This document shows, piece by piece, positions 1-9,070 of a DNA stretch of 64,000 nucleotides. Numbering within the stretch: the stretch's first letter is position 1; each line of letters starts with the position of its first letter. Made by a program: the position numbers and the translations under genes. The notes beneath the pieces were generated by a model. It searched no databases. It was not told where the DNA came from and was given only the letters and a program-made list of their open reading frames with translations. Origin of the DNA: Novosphingobium meiothermophilum (GTDB taxonomy: Bacteria; Pseudomonadota; Alphaproteobacteria; Sphingomonadales; Sphingomonadaceae). Location of the stretch: assembly GCF_003171715.1 (NCBI RefSeq), contig NZ_QGHL01000020.1:124001-188000 (forward strand), written 5' to 3'.

Positions 1-470
1 AGGGCCTGCCAGATGCGCTGGATCTTCTGGTCATCTGCGCTGAAGCCGGTCTCACTGTCGATGCCGCGTTCAACCGAGTGGCGCGCGAACTGGGCCGTGC
101 CTATCCCGAACTGGGCGATGAGTTCGCGCTGACGGCAATCGAGCTTTCGTTTCTCACGGAACGGCGTCAGGCTTTCGAGAACCTTGCCTACCGCGTTGAT
201 CTCGAATCGGTGAAGGGCGTCGTCACCACGATGATCCAGACCGAACGCTATGGCACGCCGCTGGCTTCTGCGCTGCGCGTGCTCTCGGCAGAGTTCCGCA
301 ACGAGCGCATGATGCGCGCAGAAGAAAAGGCTGCACGCCTGCCCGCCATCATGACGATCCCGCTGATCCTGTTCATCCTGCCGGTGCTGTTCATCGTGAT
401 CCTTGGGCCGGCGGCCTGCTCGATCAGCGACACACTCATCAACAACAAGGCGGTGGGAGGCGGCGGCTGA
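1..470 (+). CDS. tadC: TadC-like type II secretion F-family protein, C-terminal part (5' truncated by window)
   Basis: The reading frame is open from base 3, so the gene begins upstream of the window. About 155 C-terminal residues are present. They carry the second T2SS-F domain: a helical cytoplasmic part with the pattern LLVICAEAGLT and then an ELG/YPELGDE stretch, followed by one hydrophobic segment (about 20 residues ending ILGPA) near the C-terminus. TadC is an inner-membrane platform protein of the Tad/Flp pilus machine and normally pairs with TadB just upstream. The C-terminal tail ends in four glycines. A strong hairpin terminator follows. The family call is confident; tadC rather than tadB is inferred from the single C-terminal segment and the terminal position. 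Confidence 0.85.
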   Translation, partial: GLPDALDLLVICAEAGLTVDAAFNRVARELGRAYPELGDEFALTAIELSFLTERRQAFENLAYRVDLESVKGVVTTMIQTERYGTPLASALRVLSAEFRNERMMRAEEKAARLPAIMTIPLILFILPVLFIVILGPAACSISDTLINNKAVGGGG

Positions 471-488
471 TCCCTGCCATCCGACCAG

Positions 489-538
489 ACGAAAGTCCCC
501 CGCCAGTCTTCGCTGGCGGGGGACTTTCGTTTCAACCG
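489..538. terminator. Intrinsic bidirectional terminator between tadC and the fumarylacetoacetase gene
   Basis: Perfect 18-bp inverted repeat: arms 489-506 and 513-530 around a 6-nt loop TCTTCG. The stem contains CCCCC/GGGGG, and the right arm runs into GTTTC. It lies between the convergent stops at 470 (+) and 558 (-) and can serve both. Confidence 0.85.
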
Positions 539-557
539 GGGTGATGAAGCGCGAAAA

Positions 558-1565
558 TCAGGCGCGCACAACCTCCTGCTCTATCGCGCCGAAGATACTG
601 CGCCCTCTGCCATCACGCATCTCGATGCGCAGGCGATCACCCCACTTGAGGAAGGGCGTGTGCGGCTGCCCGTCGGCAATGGTCTCGACCATGCGCTGTT
701 CGGCGATGCAGGCATAGCCGCGCCCGCCCAGCGCAACCGGCCTTCCGGGAGAACCGTCTGGATCGCGGTTGGAAACAGTGCCCGAACCGATGATCGATCC
801 GGCCCCGATCCGGCGTGTCTTTGCCAGATGCGCGATCAGCACGCCGAAATCGAAGGTGCACTCTTCGCCAGCCTCAACACGTCCAAAAGGCTGGCCATTC
901 AGATCGACCATCAGCGTCTGCGACAGCTTGCCGCCCTGCCATGCCTCGCCCAGCGAATCCGGCGTGACAAAGACCGGCGAGAAATGACTGGCAGGCTTGG
1001 ACTGCACAAAACCGAAACCCTTGGCCAGTTCGCCCGGAATGAGGTTGCGCAGCGATACGTCGTTCACAAGGCCGACCAGCCGGATATGGTCAAGCGCATC
1101 CTGCGCGGTGACGCCCTGGGGCACATCGCCGGTGACGACGACAATCTCGGCCTCGAAATCACAGCCCCATGATTCATCCGCCAGCTGGATCGGATCGCGG
1201 CCGCCGCGCAGATCATCGCTGCCGCCCTGATACATGAGCGGATCGGTCCAGAAGCTGTCGGGAAGCTGCGCGCCGCGCGCCATGCGCACCAGTTCCACAT
1301 GGTTGACATAGGCGCTGCCATCGGCCCACTGGAAGGCACGTGGCAGTGGGGCGCAGGCTTCGCGCTCGTGGAAGCGCTTGCGCGGGATCGCGCCATGCGC
1401 AAGTTCGATGGAAAGCGCTTCAAGCAGCGGATAGTGCCGATCCCACTGATCCAGCAGCTCCTGCATGGTCGGCACGATGTGATCGGCATCGGCATACCAG
1501 GCAAGATCGTCGGAAACCACGATGAGCCGTCCGTCACGCCCCTGCGGCAGCGAGGCGAGCTTCAC
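558..1565 (-). CDS. Fumarylacetoacetate hydrolase family protein
   Basis: 335-aa protein of the FAH fold, with an N-terminal MKLASL..GRDGRL stretch typical of bacterial fumarylacetoacetases and the C-terminal hydrolase domain. The pattern DFEAEIVVVTGDVP provides the metal-binding acidic residues, and GFGFVQSKPASHFSP is conserved in this subfamily. Family members cleave fumarylacetoacetate to fumarate and acetoacetate, the last step of tyrosine/homogentisate catabolism; related enzymes act on acylpyruvates. The start is GTG, overlapping the TGA of the upstream marR-type gene (GTGA), so the two are probably co-translated. No hmgA or maleylacetoacetate isomerase lies in the window, so the substrate is inferred. 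Confidence 0.85.
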   Translation of the reverse strand: MKLASLPQGRDGRLIVVSDDLAWYADADHIVPTMQELLDQWDRHYPLLEALSIELAHGAIPRKRFHEREACAPLPRAFQWADGSAYVNHVELVRMARGAQLPDSFWTDPLMYQGGSDDLRGGRDPIQLADESWGCDFEAEIVVVTGDVPQGVTAQDALDHIRLVGLVNDVSLRNLIPGELAKGFGFVQSKPASHFSPVFVTPDSLGEAWQGGKLSQTLMVDLNGQPFGRVEAGEECTFDFGVLIAHLAKTRRIGAGSIIGSGTVSNRDPDGSPGRPVALGGRGYACIAEQRMVETIADGQPHTPFLKWGDRLRIEMRDGRGRSIFGAIEQEVVRA

Positions 1566-2020
1566 TTGTCGTCCCCCTCGATCGCACGGGCGGCTTTCAG
1601 CAACTTGTCGAGAATAGCGCGCAGCTTCTCCTGCTCGCGCGGGGTGATGGCGGCAAAGATCCGCTCGTAGGTCTGCACCGCCTGCGGCCAGATGCGCCCA
1701 TGCAGCTCGCGCCCGGATACCGTCAGTTCAAGATGATGGGAACGGCCATCCAGTGCATTGGGACGGCGCTGCACGAAGCCGCGATCTTCCAGCACCTTGC
1801 AGGCACGGTTCACGGCCACCTTGTCCATCAGCGTTGCGCGCACGAGATCGCGCTGGGTCAGCGCGCCGGCATCGCCCAGCACCGCCATGATGCGCCATTC
1901 GGGGATCTTGAGGCCGAACTCGCTGCGGTATTCCCCGGCAATAAGGCCGCTCACCGCGTTGGAGGTGATGGCCATCCGGTAGGGCATGAAATCGGAAAGA
2001 CGGGTCTGTGTCTGCGGCAT
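1562..2020 (-). CDS. MarR family transcriptional regulator
   Basis: 152-aa winged-helix regulator. The central part carries the MarR pattern: ILGDAGALTQRDL-type helices, a recognition helix near VNRACKVLEDRGFVQR (about residues 70-85) and the wing DGRSHHLELT. MarR proteins usually bind a phenolic or aromatic ligand and repress the adjacent catabolic gene. Here it is first in a two-gene unit with the fumarylacetoacetase-like gene, which it overlaps by 4 nt, so it probably controls that gene and itself. An imperfect inverted repeat lies directly upstream of its start codon. Confidence 0.88.
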   Translation of the reverse strand: MPQTQTRLSDFMPYRMAITSNAVSGLIAGEYRSEFGLKIPEWRIMAVLGDAGALTQRDLVRATLMDKVAVNRACKVLEDRGFVQRRPNALDGRSHHLELTVSGRELHGRIWPQAVQTYERIFAAITPREQEKLRAILDKLLKAARAIEGDDK

Positions 2021-2022
2021 GA

Positions 2023-2039
2023 TTTCGTATCACATGAAA
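2023..2039. promoter_or_regulatory. Candidate MarR operator
   Basis: Imperfect inverted repeat TTTCGT-ATCAC-ATGAAA (one mismatch in six) immediately upstream of the marR start at 2020, overlapping the ribosome-binding region. MarR operators are typically 15-20-bp imperfect palindromes near their own start. This is inferred from symmetry and position only. Confidence 0.35.
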
Positions 2040-2188
2040 CCAGCCTGATGCGCAACAGGGAAATATCCAGACACCAAGCCTTGGGGAAACGGGATAAATG
2101 ATGCCGTGCAACGTGGCTACACGACATTTTCTTTACCCCTTGCGTTCCAGCCTTTCAGCCGCCCCTTGCCGATTCAGGCGGCTCTGAT

Positions 2189-2827
2189 TCAGGCGGCAAG
2201 GATTCCGGCCATGATGAAATCGACGGTATGTTCGCGATAGCTGTCGCGCAGTTCCTCGGTCAGTGTATCCTGATCGAAGCAGTGCTTCAGCACGAGCCGC
2301 GCGGAAAAGAAGCGGTCTGCGGCCCCGGTGACGGTGAAATAGAAAAGCCGCGGATTGATCGGCCGGAATACGCCTGCCTTCACGCCATCCCCGATGAAGC
2401 GCTGGTAGGCATTGTGCAGGGGTATGAGATAGAGATCGGCAATGCGGCGTGCTTCCGCCTCGTCGCTGTCGCGCACAAGCCGCATCAGCAGGCGGTTGAG
2501 GTAAGGATAATCGTAATAGGTATCGATGCACTTCGAGATGTGCAGGCGCAGCTTGGCCTCTGGCGACATGTCGTCCTTGGAAAGCAGGGCATCGACCGAC
2601 TTGACGATGTTCTGCATGTCGCGGTCAAGCAGGGCGCGCAACATTCCTGCCTTGTTTCCGAAGTAATACTTGACCAGCGCAGAGTTCAGCCCGGATCGCA
2701 GGCTGAGCTCCGACAACGATATATCCACCACATCGCCTTCGCGCATGATGGCCGATGCTGTCTGAAGCAGCAATTCGCGTGCGCCTGGCGTTTCGGGGTT
2801 TTCCCCTTTTTCCACTTCGATGCTCAT
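2189..2827 (-). CDS. TetR/AcrR family regulator of the beta-oxidation operon
   Basis: 212-aa protein with an N-terminal TetR helix-turn-helix (about residues 35-60: ISLSELSLRSGLNSALVKYYF, then GNKAGML) and a divergent all-helical ligand domain. I chose ATG at 2827, which overlaps the enoyl-CoA hydratase TGA as ATGA; an upstream TTG would add only two residues. It is the last gene of the thiolase-SDR-hydratase unit. TetR repressors in this position commonly sense an acyl-CoA and release a palindromic operator. A matching operator candidate is at 5776-5793 on the operon promoter. Confidence 0.88.
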   Translation of the reverse strand: MSIEVEKGENPETPGARELLLQTASAIMREGDVVDISLSELSLRSGLNSALVKYYFGNKAGMLRALLDRDMQNIVKSVDALLSKDDMSPEAKLRLHISKCIDTYYDYPYLNRLLMRLVRDSDEAEARRIADLYLIPLHNAYQRFIGDGVKAGVFRPINPRLFYFTVTGAADRFFSARLVLKHCFDQDTLTEELRDSYREHTVDFIMAGILAA

Positions 2828-3696
2828 TCCCAACCCGGTTCATTCCACCACGGATAAAACGACGGCATATCCGAAGAAACGCGCGCAGGGTAGCGGGGTG
2901 CGCGCTTTTCGAGGAAACTGGCAATCCCTTCCGCCGCATCGGGCCCGCGCGACAGGGTGTAGATCGCACGGCTGTCGATCCGGTGCGCTTCCATCGGGTG
3001 TGTCAAAACGTGGTTGTGCCAGAGCATTGCGCGGGTCATCGAAACCGAAACCGCGCTTGTGTTGTCGGCAATCTCGCGTGCCAGCGCCACGGCGGCGGGC
3101 ATGAGATCCTCCGGTTCGTGAAGCGAACGCACAAGACCGCCGCGCAAGGCTTCCTCGGCATCAAAGACCCGGCCGGTCATGCACCATTCAAGCGCCCGCG
3201 GCAGACCGACGATCCGCGGCAGAAACCAGCTTGAGGCAGCTTCGGGCACGATCCCGCGCCGCGCAAAGACCAGCCCGAAGCGCGCCTTGGTTGACGCAAG
3301 GCGAATGTCCATGGGCAATTGCATGGTCACGCCCACCCCCACGGCCGCACCATTGATTGCGCCAATCACCGGCTTCTTCGACTGGAATATCCGCAAGGTC
3401 AGCAAGCCGCCGCCATCACGGACGCGCGGATCGGAAAGATCGTCGACCGCATCCGCGCTGGAGAACACCCGCCCGCCATCATCGGGCGTAAGATCGGCGC
3501 CCGCGCAGAAGGCCCGTTCGCCCGAACCTGTCACGATGACCGCGCGAACCGCGTCATCGGCATCAGTGCGATCGAAAGCATCGATCATTTCCTGCATCAT
3601 CGTGCCGGTAAAGGCATTCATCTTTTCCGGCCGGTGCAGGGTCAGCGTGGCAATGCCATCGGCGATCTCAAGCCTGATCTGCTGGTAACCGCTCAA
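2824..3696 (-). CDS. Enoyl-CoA hydratase/isomerase family protein
   Basis: Crotonase-fold enzyme, about 290 aa. The oxyanion-hole segments are AFCAGADL and GAAVGVGV, and the catalytic-glutamate region is GIVPEAASS. Canonical members hydrate trans-2-enoyl-CoA to 3-hydroxyacyl-CoA. The frame stays open to ATG 3732, but a strong Shine-Dalgarno (GGGGAGAGGA) sits 3-4 nt before a TTG at 3696, which starts LSGYQQIRLE, the usual N-terminus of the family, so TTG 3696 is preferred. It lies between the SDR gene (upstream) and the tetR gene, which it overlaps by 4 nt. Substrate chain or ring type cannot be read from the sequence. Confidence 0.88.
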   Translation of the reverse strand: MSGYQQIRLEIADGIATLTLHRPEKMNAFTGTMMQEMIDAFDRTDADDAVRAVIVTGSGERAFCAGADLTPDDGGRVFSSADAVDDLSDPRVRDGGGLLTLRIFQSKKPVIGAINGAAVGVGVTMQLPMDIRLASTKARFGLVFARRGIVPEAASSWFLPRIVGLPRALEWCMTGRVFDAEEALRGGLVRSLHEPEDLMPAAVALAREIADNTSAVSVSMTRAMLWHNHVLTHPMEAHRIDSRAIYTLSRGPDAAEGIASFLEKRAPRYPARVSSDMPSFYPWWNEPGWE

Positions 3697-3760
3697 CGAT
3701 CCTCTCCCCGTAAGCGGCGGGAGCGGGATCACTTGCCCCGCTCCTCACCTCACCGACCGC

Positions 3761-4546
3761 TCAGCGCGGAGCCATGCGGATGGCGCCGTCGAGGCGCACA
3801 TCCTCACCGTTGAAATAGCCCGTCTCGATCATGCAGAGCGCCAGATTGGCATATTCCTCAGGCATGCCCAGCCGCTTGGGGAACGGCACCGAAGCGGCCA
3901 GCGCGGCCTTCACGTTTTCCGGCGCCCCCTGAAGCAGCGGGGTGTTGAAAATGCCGGGCAGGATGGTGTTGACGCGAATGCCTTCGTTCATCAGGTCGCG
4001 CGCGATCGGCAGGGTCATGCCTACTACGCCGCCCTTCGAAGCCGAATAGGCGGCCTGCCCGATCTGGCCATCCTCGGCCGCCACCGATGCGGTGTTGACG
4101 ATGGCGCCGCGCTCGCCGAACTCGTCGCACGGGTCGAGCGTCATCATGCCGGCGGCAGACTTGGCAATGCAGCGGAAAGTGCCGACAAGGTTGATCTGGA
4201 TGATCCAGTTGAAGGCATCCAGCGGGAAATGCTTGATCTCGCCGGTTTCCTTCGAACGGCTTGCCGTCTTGATCGCGTTGCCGGTGCCTGCACAGTTGAC
4301 GAGGACACGCTCTTGCCCATGGGCCGCACGCGCCTTGGCAAAGCCGGCATCGACGCTTTCGTCGCTGGTCACGTTCACTTCGCAGAACACGCCGCCGATC
4401 TCGGCTGCAATTGCCTCGCCCTTTTCCTTTTGCAGGTCGAAGATGGCAACCTTCACTCCCTTGGCGGCAAGCGCACGGGCCGTGGCGGCACCAAGGCCGG
4501 AAGCACCGCCGGTAACGACCGCGGCAACGCTGTTGTCGAGCTTCAT
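3761..4546 (-). CDS. SDR family NAD(P)-dependent oxidoreductase (3-hydroxyacyl-CoA dehydrogenase type)
   Basis: 261-aa classical short-chain dehydrogenase. Visible motifs: nucleotide-binding TGGASGLG near the N-terminus, VNCAGTG (in place of NNAG), the serine in VNTASVA and the active-site pair YSASK. The C-terminal part (GIFNTPLL, FPKRLGMPEEYANL) resembles type II 3-hydroxyacyl-CoA dehydrogenases (HSD17B10 group), which oxidise 3-hydroxyacyl-CoA with NAD+. Placement between a thiolase and an enoyl-CoA hydratase supports that role. It is separated from the thiolase by 30 nt in the same transcription unit. Confidence 0.9.
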   Translation of the reverse strand: MKLDNSVAAVVTGGASGLGAATARALAAKGVKVAIFDLQKEKGEAIAAEIGGVFCEVNVTSDESVDAGFAKARAAHGQERVLVNCAGTGNAIKTASRSKETGEIKHFPLDAFNWIIQINLVGTFRCIAKSAAGMMTLDPCDEFGERGAIVNTASVAAEDGQIGQAAYSASKGGVVGMTLPIARDLMNEGIRVNTILPGIFNTPLLQGAPENVKAALAASVPFPKRLGMPEEYANLALCMIETGYFNGEDVRLDGAIRMAPR

Positions 4547-4576
4547 TCGGATAGTTCCTCTCTCAAAAGTGCAAAA

Positions 4577-5749
4577 TCAGAGCGCTTCGATGATGGTGAC
4601 ATTGGCCACGCCGCCGCCTTCGCACATGGTCTGCAAGCCATACTTGCCCCCACGCGCGCGCAGCGCATGGACAAGGGTTGCCATGAGCTTGGTTCCCGAC
4701 GCGCCCAGCGGATGGCCGAGCGCAATGGCCCCGCCGTTCACATTGAGCCGTTCGGGATCGGCACCGGTGTGCTTCAGCCATGCCAGTGGCACCGAGGCAA
4801 ATGCCTCGTTCACTTCAAAAAGGTCAATATCGGCAATAGTCATGCCCGCACGTTGCAAGGCGCGGTCCGTGGCGAACAACGGCTCTTCCAGCATGATGAC
4901 CGGATCACCTGCCGTCACGGTCAGGTTGTGGATGCGCGCCAGCGGTGTCAGGCCATGGGCCTTGAGCGCGGACTCCGAAACCACCATGACCGCGCTTGAT
5001 CCGTCGCAGATCTGGCTGGAACTGGCTGCGGTAAGCGCGCCTTCGGGGTTGAGCAGTTTGACCGAAGCGATACCTTCCAGCGTGGCATCGAAGCGGATGC
5101 CCTCGTCAACGGTATGCATGGCCGGGCCATCGGGTGTCTCGATCTCAACCGGGACAATTTCTGCGGCAAAGGCCTGCGCATTGGTGGCCGCGATGGCCTT
5201 CTGGTGACTGGAGAGCGCGAAGCGATCAAGCTCGTCCTTGGTGAAGCCGTGCTTCTTCACGATCATTTCCGCGCCCATGAACTGCGAGAACATGATGCCC
5301 GGATACTTTGCTTCAAGCCCCGGCGACTTGTAGTGGCCCATGCCTTCCTTCATGTGGAAAGTGGCGTTGGACCCCATCGGCACCCGGCTCATGCTTTCGA
5401 CGCCAGCGGCAATCACCACGTCCTGCACGCCCGACATCACCGCCTGGGCGGCAAACTGGATGGCTTGCTGCGAGGAACCGCACTGCCGGTCGATCGTGAC
5501 GGCCGGTGTCGATTGCGGCAGCAGCTTCGAGGCGAGCACGGCATTGCGCCCCACCTGCATGGCCTGTTCGCCCGCCTGGGTAACGCAGCCCATGACCACA
5601 TCATCGATCGCGCCGGGATCAATGCCCGTGCGTGCCACGATCGCATCAAGGCTGCGCGCAGCCAGATCGACGGGGTGAACACCCGAAAGCCGTCCGCCGC
5701 GACGCCCCCCGGCAGTCCGCACCGCATCGACAATATAGGCAGTTGCCAT
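4577..5749 (-). CDS. Acetyl-CoA C-acyltransferase (thiolase)
   Basis: 390-aa thiolase of normal length. The nucleophilic cysteine lies in RQCGSSQQ (Cys90), the active-site histidine in GGAIALGHPLG and the second cysteine in MCEGGG near the C-terminus. It cleaves 3-ketoacyl-CoA with CoA to give acetyl-CoA. It is the first gene of the operon thiolase-SDR-enoyl-CoA hydratase-tetR, which covers the hydration, oxidation and cleavage steps of a beta-oxidation round but has no acyl-CoA dehydrogenase or ligase nearby. The promoter carries a perfect palindrome. Confidence 0.93.
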   Translation of the reverse strand: MATAYIVDAVRTAGGRRGGRLSGVHPVDLAARSLDAIVARTGIDPGAIDDVVMGCVTQAGEQAMQVGRNAVLASKLLPQSTPAVTIDRQCGSSQQAIQFAAQAVMSGVQDVVIAAGVESMSRVPMGSNATFHMKEGMGHYKSPGLEAKYPGIMFSQFMGAEMIVKKHGFTKDELDRFALSSHQKAIAATNAQAFAAEIVPVEIETPDGPAMHTVDEGIRFDATLEGIASVKLLNPEGALTAASSSQICDGSSAVMVVSESALKAHGLTPLARIHNLTVTAGDPVIMLEEPLFATDRALQRAGMTIADIDLFEVNEAFASVPLAWLKHTGADPERLNVNGGAIALGHPLGASGTKLMATLVHALRARGGKYGLQTMCEGGGVANVTIIEAL

Positions 5750-5775
5750 GGCTTTCCCGACTCCTCTCGAAAGAA

Positions 5776-5814
5776 CTTAATCAAACGATTAAGCGGCGGC
5801 GCGGCAGCGGTCAA
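5776..5814 (-). promoter_or_regulatory. Promoter and palindromic operator of the thiolase operon
   Basis: On the minus strand a TTGACC -35 (5809-5814) is 17 nt from a TAATCG -10 (5786-5791). Overlapping the -10 is a perfect inverted repeat CTTAATC-AAAC-GATTAAG (5776-5793). Symmetry and position fit a TetR-type operator blocking polymerase; the tetR gene closes the same operon. The thiolase start lies 27 nt downstream of the repeat. Confidence 0.6.
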
Positions 5815-5872
5815 GCTGGCTTGTGCCGCGCCATCTTGAGCTTGCCCGCGCGCCGCCCCATAGACAGGTGCG

Positions 5873-6748
5873 ATGAGCAAGGAAGCCGCCCTCATTCAGG
5901 CCCTGCGCGCACTGGCGCTCGATCCGGCGGCGCGCGGCCTGATGGACGATTGCGCCGTGATCGATTTCGGCACCGAAACCCTGATCCTGACCCACGACAT
6001 GATGGCCGAAGGCATCCACTGGCTGCCGGAGCAGGATCTGGCCGACGTGGCTTGGAAGCTGGTTGCCAGCAACCTGTCCGATCTGGCGGCCAAGGGCGCC
6101 GAACCAGTGGGCGTCCTGCTCGGCTTCATGCTGGGCGAAGGCGATGCACGCTTCATCGCGGGACTTGGCGAGGCGCTGAAGGCTTTTGCAGTCCCCTTGC
6201 TCGGCGGTGATACCGTAAGCAGCAATGGTGCGCGCAGCTTTGGGCTTACGGCAATCGGACGCGCCACTTCGCGCCATGTGCCCGACCGGCGCGGGGCTTC
6301 GGCGGGCGACAGCCTGTGGGTTACTGGCCCTGTCGGCGCGGCGATGCTCGGCTTCGAAGCGCTGCTCGCGGGCACTACGGCTGCGACCGCCGCCTTTCGC
6401 AGGCCCAAGCCGCGCCTTGCCGAAGGACGGGCGCTCGCCCCTCTCGTGTCTGCCATGATGGACATCTCGGACGGGCTGCTGATCGATGCGGCGCGCATGG
6501 CCGAAGCCAGCGGGATCAGCTTTGCCATCGACAGCAAATGCATCCCCTTCCCGCCGGAACTAACGGAGCATCGTCAGGGCGATGCCATGCGCTGGGGCGA
6601 GGATTACGAACTGCTGTTCACGCTGCCTCCCGGCAAGGCCCCGCCCGTCCGCGCTTTTCGCATCGGCGCGGCAATCGCGCGCGGCGACGCCCTACTGCTG
6701 ATCGACGGCGCACCACCCTCAGGAAGGCTTGGTTATACGCACGATTAA
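5873..6748 (+). CDS. thiL: Thiamine-monophosphate kinase
   Basis: 291-aa AIR-synthase/PurM-fold kinase that makes thiamine diphosphate from thiamine monophosphate and ATP. Landmarks: MDDCAVID (N-terminal acidic metal site), [31 protein letters not shown] and [10 protein letters not shown]. At 291 aa it is somewhat shorter than enterobacterial ThiL (about 325). It is transcribed toward hppA and divergent from the thiolase operon. The ATG at 5873 gives the expected N-terminus. Confidence 0.92.
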   Translation: MSKEAALIQALRALALDPAARGLMDDCAVIDFGTETLILTHDMMAEGIHWLPEQDLADVAWKLVASNLSDLAAKGAEPVGVLLGFMLGEGDARFIAGLGEALKAFAVPLLGGDTVSSNGARSFGLTAIGRATSRHVPDRRGASAGDSLWVTGPVGAAMLGFEALLAGTTAATAAFRRPKPRLAEGRALAPLVSAMMDISDGLLIDAARMAEASGISFAIDSKCIPFPPELTEHRQGDAMRWGEDYELLFTLPPGKAPPVRAFRIGAAIARGDALLLIDGAPPSGRLGYTHD

Positions 6749-6870
6749 AAACCTGCCCTCACACCGCATGGAAGGGCTTGCGAGGCAGAAATAAAGCTAT
6801 AGCTTCCCGCCCACCCGCAACGACGGGGGCGCGGCCATCCGTGGCCTGCGAAGATAAGGGGGATGCCAAA

Positions 6871-8994
6871 GTGAACCTAGTCGTATTATCGATACTGCTT
6901 GGGTTGCTGGCCGTGATCTACGGCTTCGTGACCAGCCGCCAGGTGCTGGGCGCACCGGCGGGCAACGCGAAAATGCAGGAAATCGCCGCCGCCATTCAGG
7001 AAGGCGCGCAAGCCTATCTCAAGCGTCAATATACCACCATCGCGATCGTCGGCGTGGTCGTCGCCGTCATCATCGCGGCAACGCTGGGTGCCATTTCGGC
7101 CACTGGCTTCATCATCGGCGCGGTGCTTTCGGGCGTTGCTGGCTTCATCGGGATGAACATCTCGGTCCGTTCCAATGTCCGCACGGCGGCTGCCGCGCAG
7201 AACGGCCTGCAATCGGGTCTGACACTGGCATTCCGCGCTGGCGCGATCACCGGGATGCTGGTGGCCGGACTCGCTCTCCTCGCCATCGCGGTATTCTACC
7301 ACTATCTGACTGACATTGCGGGCTACACCGTGGGCGGCGATGACCGCACCGTGGTCGACGGCCTTGTGGCGCTTGCCTTCGGCGCATCGCTCATCTCCAT
7401 CTTTGCGCGCCTTGGCGGCGGGATATTCACCAAGGCGGCAGACGTTGGCGCGGACCTTGTCGGCAAGGTCGAGGCTGGCATCCCCGAAGACGATCCGCGC
7501 AATCCTGCGGTGATTGCCGACAACGTGGGCGACAATGTAGGCGACTGCGCCGGCATGGCCGCAGACCTGTTTGAAACCTATGTCGTGACCGTGGGTGCAA
7601 CCATGGTTCTCACCGCGCTGCTGCTCAAAGGTCTTGGCGCAGCACTTGGCCCGATGATGGCACTGCCGCTGCTGATCGGCGGCGTTTGCATCGTCACCTC
7701 GATCATCGGCACCTACTTCGTGAAGCTCGGTTCGTCGAACAACATCATGGGCGCGATGTACAAGGGCTTCCTTGTCACCGCCGTCCTTTCGGTGGGCGCC
7801 ATCTGGTGGGCCATTTCCCATGCGCTGGGCGGCATGGAAACACCGATGAGCTACACCATTCTCGGCAATACCGTGACCTTTACCGGCCGCACGCTGTTCT
7901 ACTGCTCGCTGCTCGGCCTTGTCATCACGGGCGTTATCATCTGGATCACCGAATACTACACAGGCACCAACTATCGTCCGGTGCGCTCGATCGCCAAGTC
8001 CTCGGAAACCGGGCACGGCACCAACGTGATTCAGGGCCTTGCCATCAGCCTTGAATCGACCGCGATGCCCACCATCGTGATCTGCGCCGGCATCGTGATC
8101 GCCTATCAGCTCGCGGGACTGATCGGCATTGCCTATGCGGCAACTGCAATGCTTGCGCTGGCGGGCATGGTGGTTGCGCTCGACGCCTATGGACCGGTCA
8201 CGGACAACGCGGGCGGCATTGCCGAAATGGCGGGTCTCGATGATTCGGTGCGCGACAAGACCGACGCTCTGGATGCGGTGGGCAACACCACCAAGGCCGT
8301 GACAAAGGGCTACGCCATCGGCTCGGCAGGGCTTGCCGCGCTGGTGCTCTTCGCCGCCTACACCACCGACCTGCGCGAGTTCTTCCCCGATCTCGCGGTC
8401 AGCTTCAGCCTCGAAAATCCCTACGTCATCGTCGGGCTGCTGCTGGGTGCGCTTCTGCCCTACCTGTTCGGGGCCATGGGCATGACCGCCGTGGGCCGCG
8501 CTGCCGGTGACGTGGTGATCGACGTGCGCGACCAGTTCCGTGAAAACGCCGGGATCATGGCGGGCACCAGCAAGCCCGACTATGCCCGCACCGTGGACCT
8601 TGTAACCAAGGCGGCGATCAAGGAAATGATCGTGCCTTCGCTGCTGCCGGTGCTCGCGCCCATCGTGGTCTATTTCGTGATCGCGGCAGTTGCAGGCGCG
8701 GCCAACGGCTTTGCCGCGCTGGGCGCCCTGCTGCTTGGTGTGATCGTGGGCGGGCTCTTCGTTGCCATCTCGATGACATCGGGGGGCGGCGCGTGGGACA
8801 ACGCCAAGAAGTATATCGAGGACGGCAACCACGGCGGAAAAGGCAGCGAAGCGCACAAGGCCGCCGTCACCGGTGATACCGTGGGCGATCCCTACAAGGA
8901 TACCGCCGGACCTGCCGTGAACCCGATGATCAAGATCACCAACATCGTTGCCCTTCTGCTCCTTGCAGCGCTTGCAGGGCACGCTGTGGGCTGA
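6871..8994 (+). CDS. hppA: Membrane-bound proton-translocating pyrophosphatase, K+-independent type
   Basis: 707-aa polytopic membrane protein that couples PPi hydrolysis to H+ export. The PPi-binding motif [11 protein letters not shown] begins at Asp191 and is followed by [12 protein letters not shown]. The K+-dependence determinant reads GNTTKA with Lys475 (K+-dependent enzymes have Ala), so this should be a K+-independent H+ pump. The start is GTG 6871, preceded by AAGGGGG; the frame is open much further upstream through thiL but the protein begins here. A strong terminator follows. Confidence 0.96.
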   Translation: MNLVVLSILLGLLAVIYGFVTSRQVLGAPAGNAKMQEIAAAIQEGAQAYLKRQYTTIAIVGVVVAVIIAATLGAISATGFIIGAVLSGVAGFIGMNISVRSNVRTAAAAQNGLQSGLTLAFRAGAITGMLVAGLALLAIAVFYHYLTDIAGYTVGGDDRTVVDGLVALAFGASLISIFARLGGGIFTKAADVGADLVGKVEAGIPEDDPRNPAVIADNVGDNVGDCAGMAADLFETYVVTVGATMVLTALLLKGLGAALGPMMALPLLIGGVCIVTSIIGTYFVKLGSSNNIMGAMYKGFLVTAVLSVGAIWWAISHALGGMETPMSYTILGNTVTFTGRTLFYCSLLGLVITGVIIWITEYYTGTNYRPVRSIAKSSETGHGTNVIQGLAISLESTAMPTIVICAGIVIAYQLAGLIGIAYAATAMLALAGMVVALDAYGPVTDNAGGIAEMAGLDDSVRDKTDALDAVGNTTKAVTKGYAIGSAGLAALVLFAAYTTDLREFFPDLAVSFSLENPYVIVGLLLGALLPYLFGAMGMTAVGRAAGDVVIDVRDQFRENAGIMAGTSKPDYARTVDLVTKAAIKEMIVPSLLPVLAPIVVYFVIAAVAGAANGFAALGALLLGVIVGGLFVAISMTSGGGAWDNAKKYIEDGNHGGKGSEAHKAAVTGDTVGDPYKDTAGPAVNPMIKITNIVALLLLAALAGHAVG

Positions 8995-9025
8995 TAAGCA
9001 CACCAGACAAGTTGGGGAGAGGATG

Positions 9026-9070
9026 TCCCGCCCGGCCACGCTCAATGATGGCCGGGCGGGATTTTCTTTT
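9026..9070 (+). terminator. Intrinsic terminator of hppA
   Basis: Perfect 13-bp stem (9026-9038 with 9049-9061), 10-nt loop, followed by TTTTCTTTT. Confidence 0.88.
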
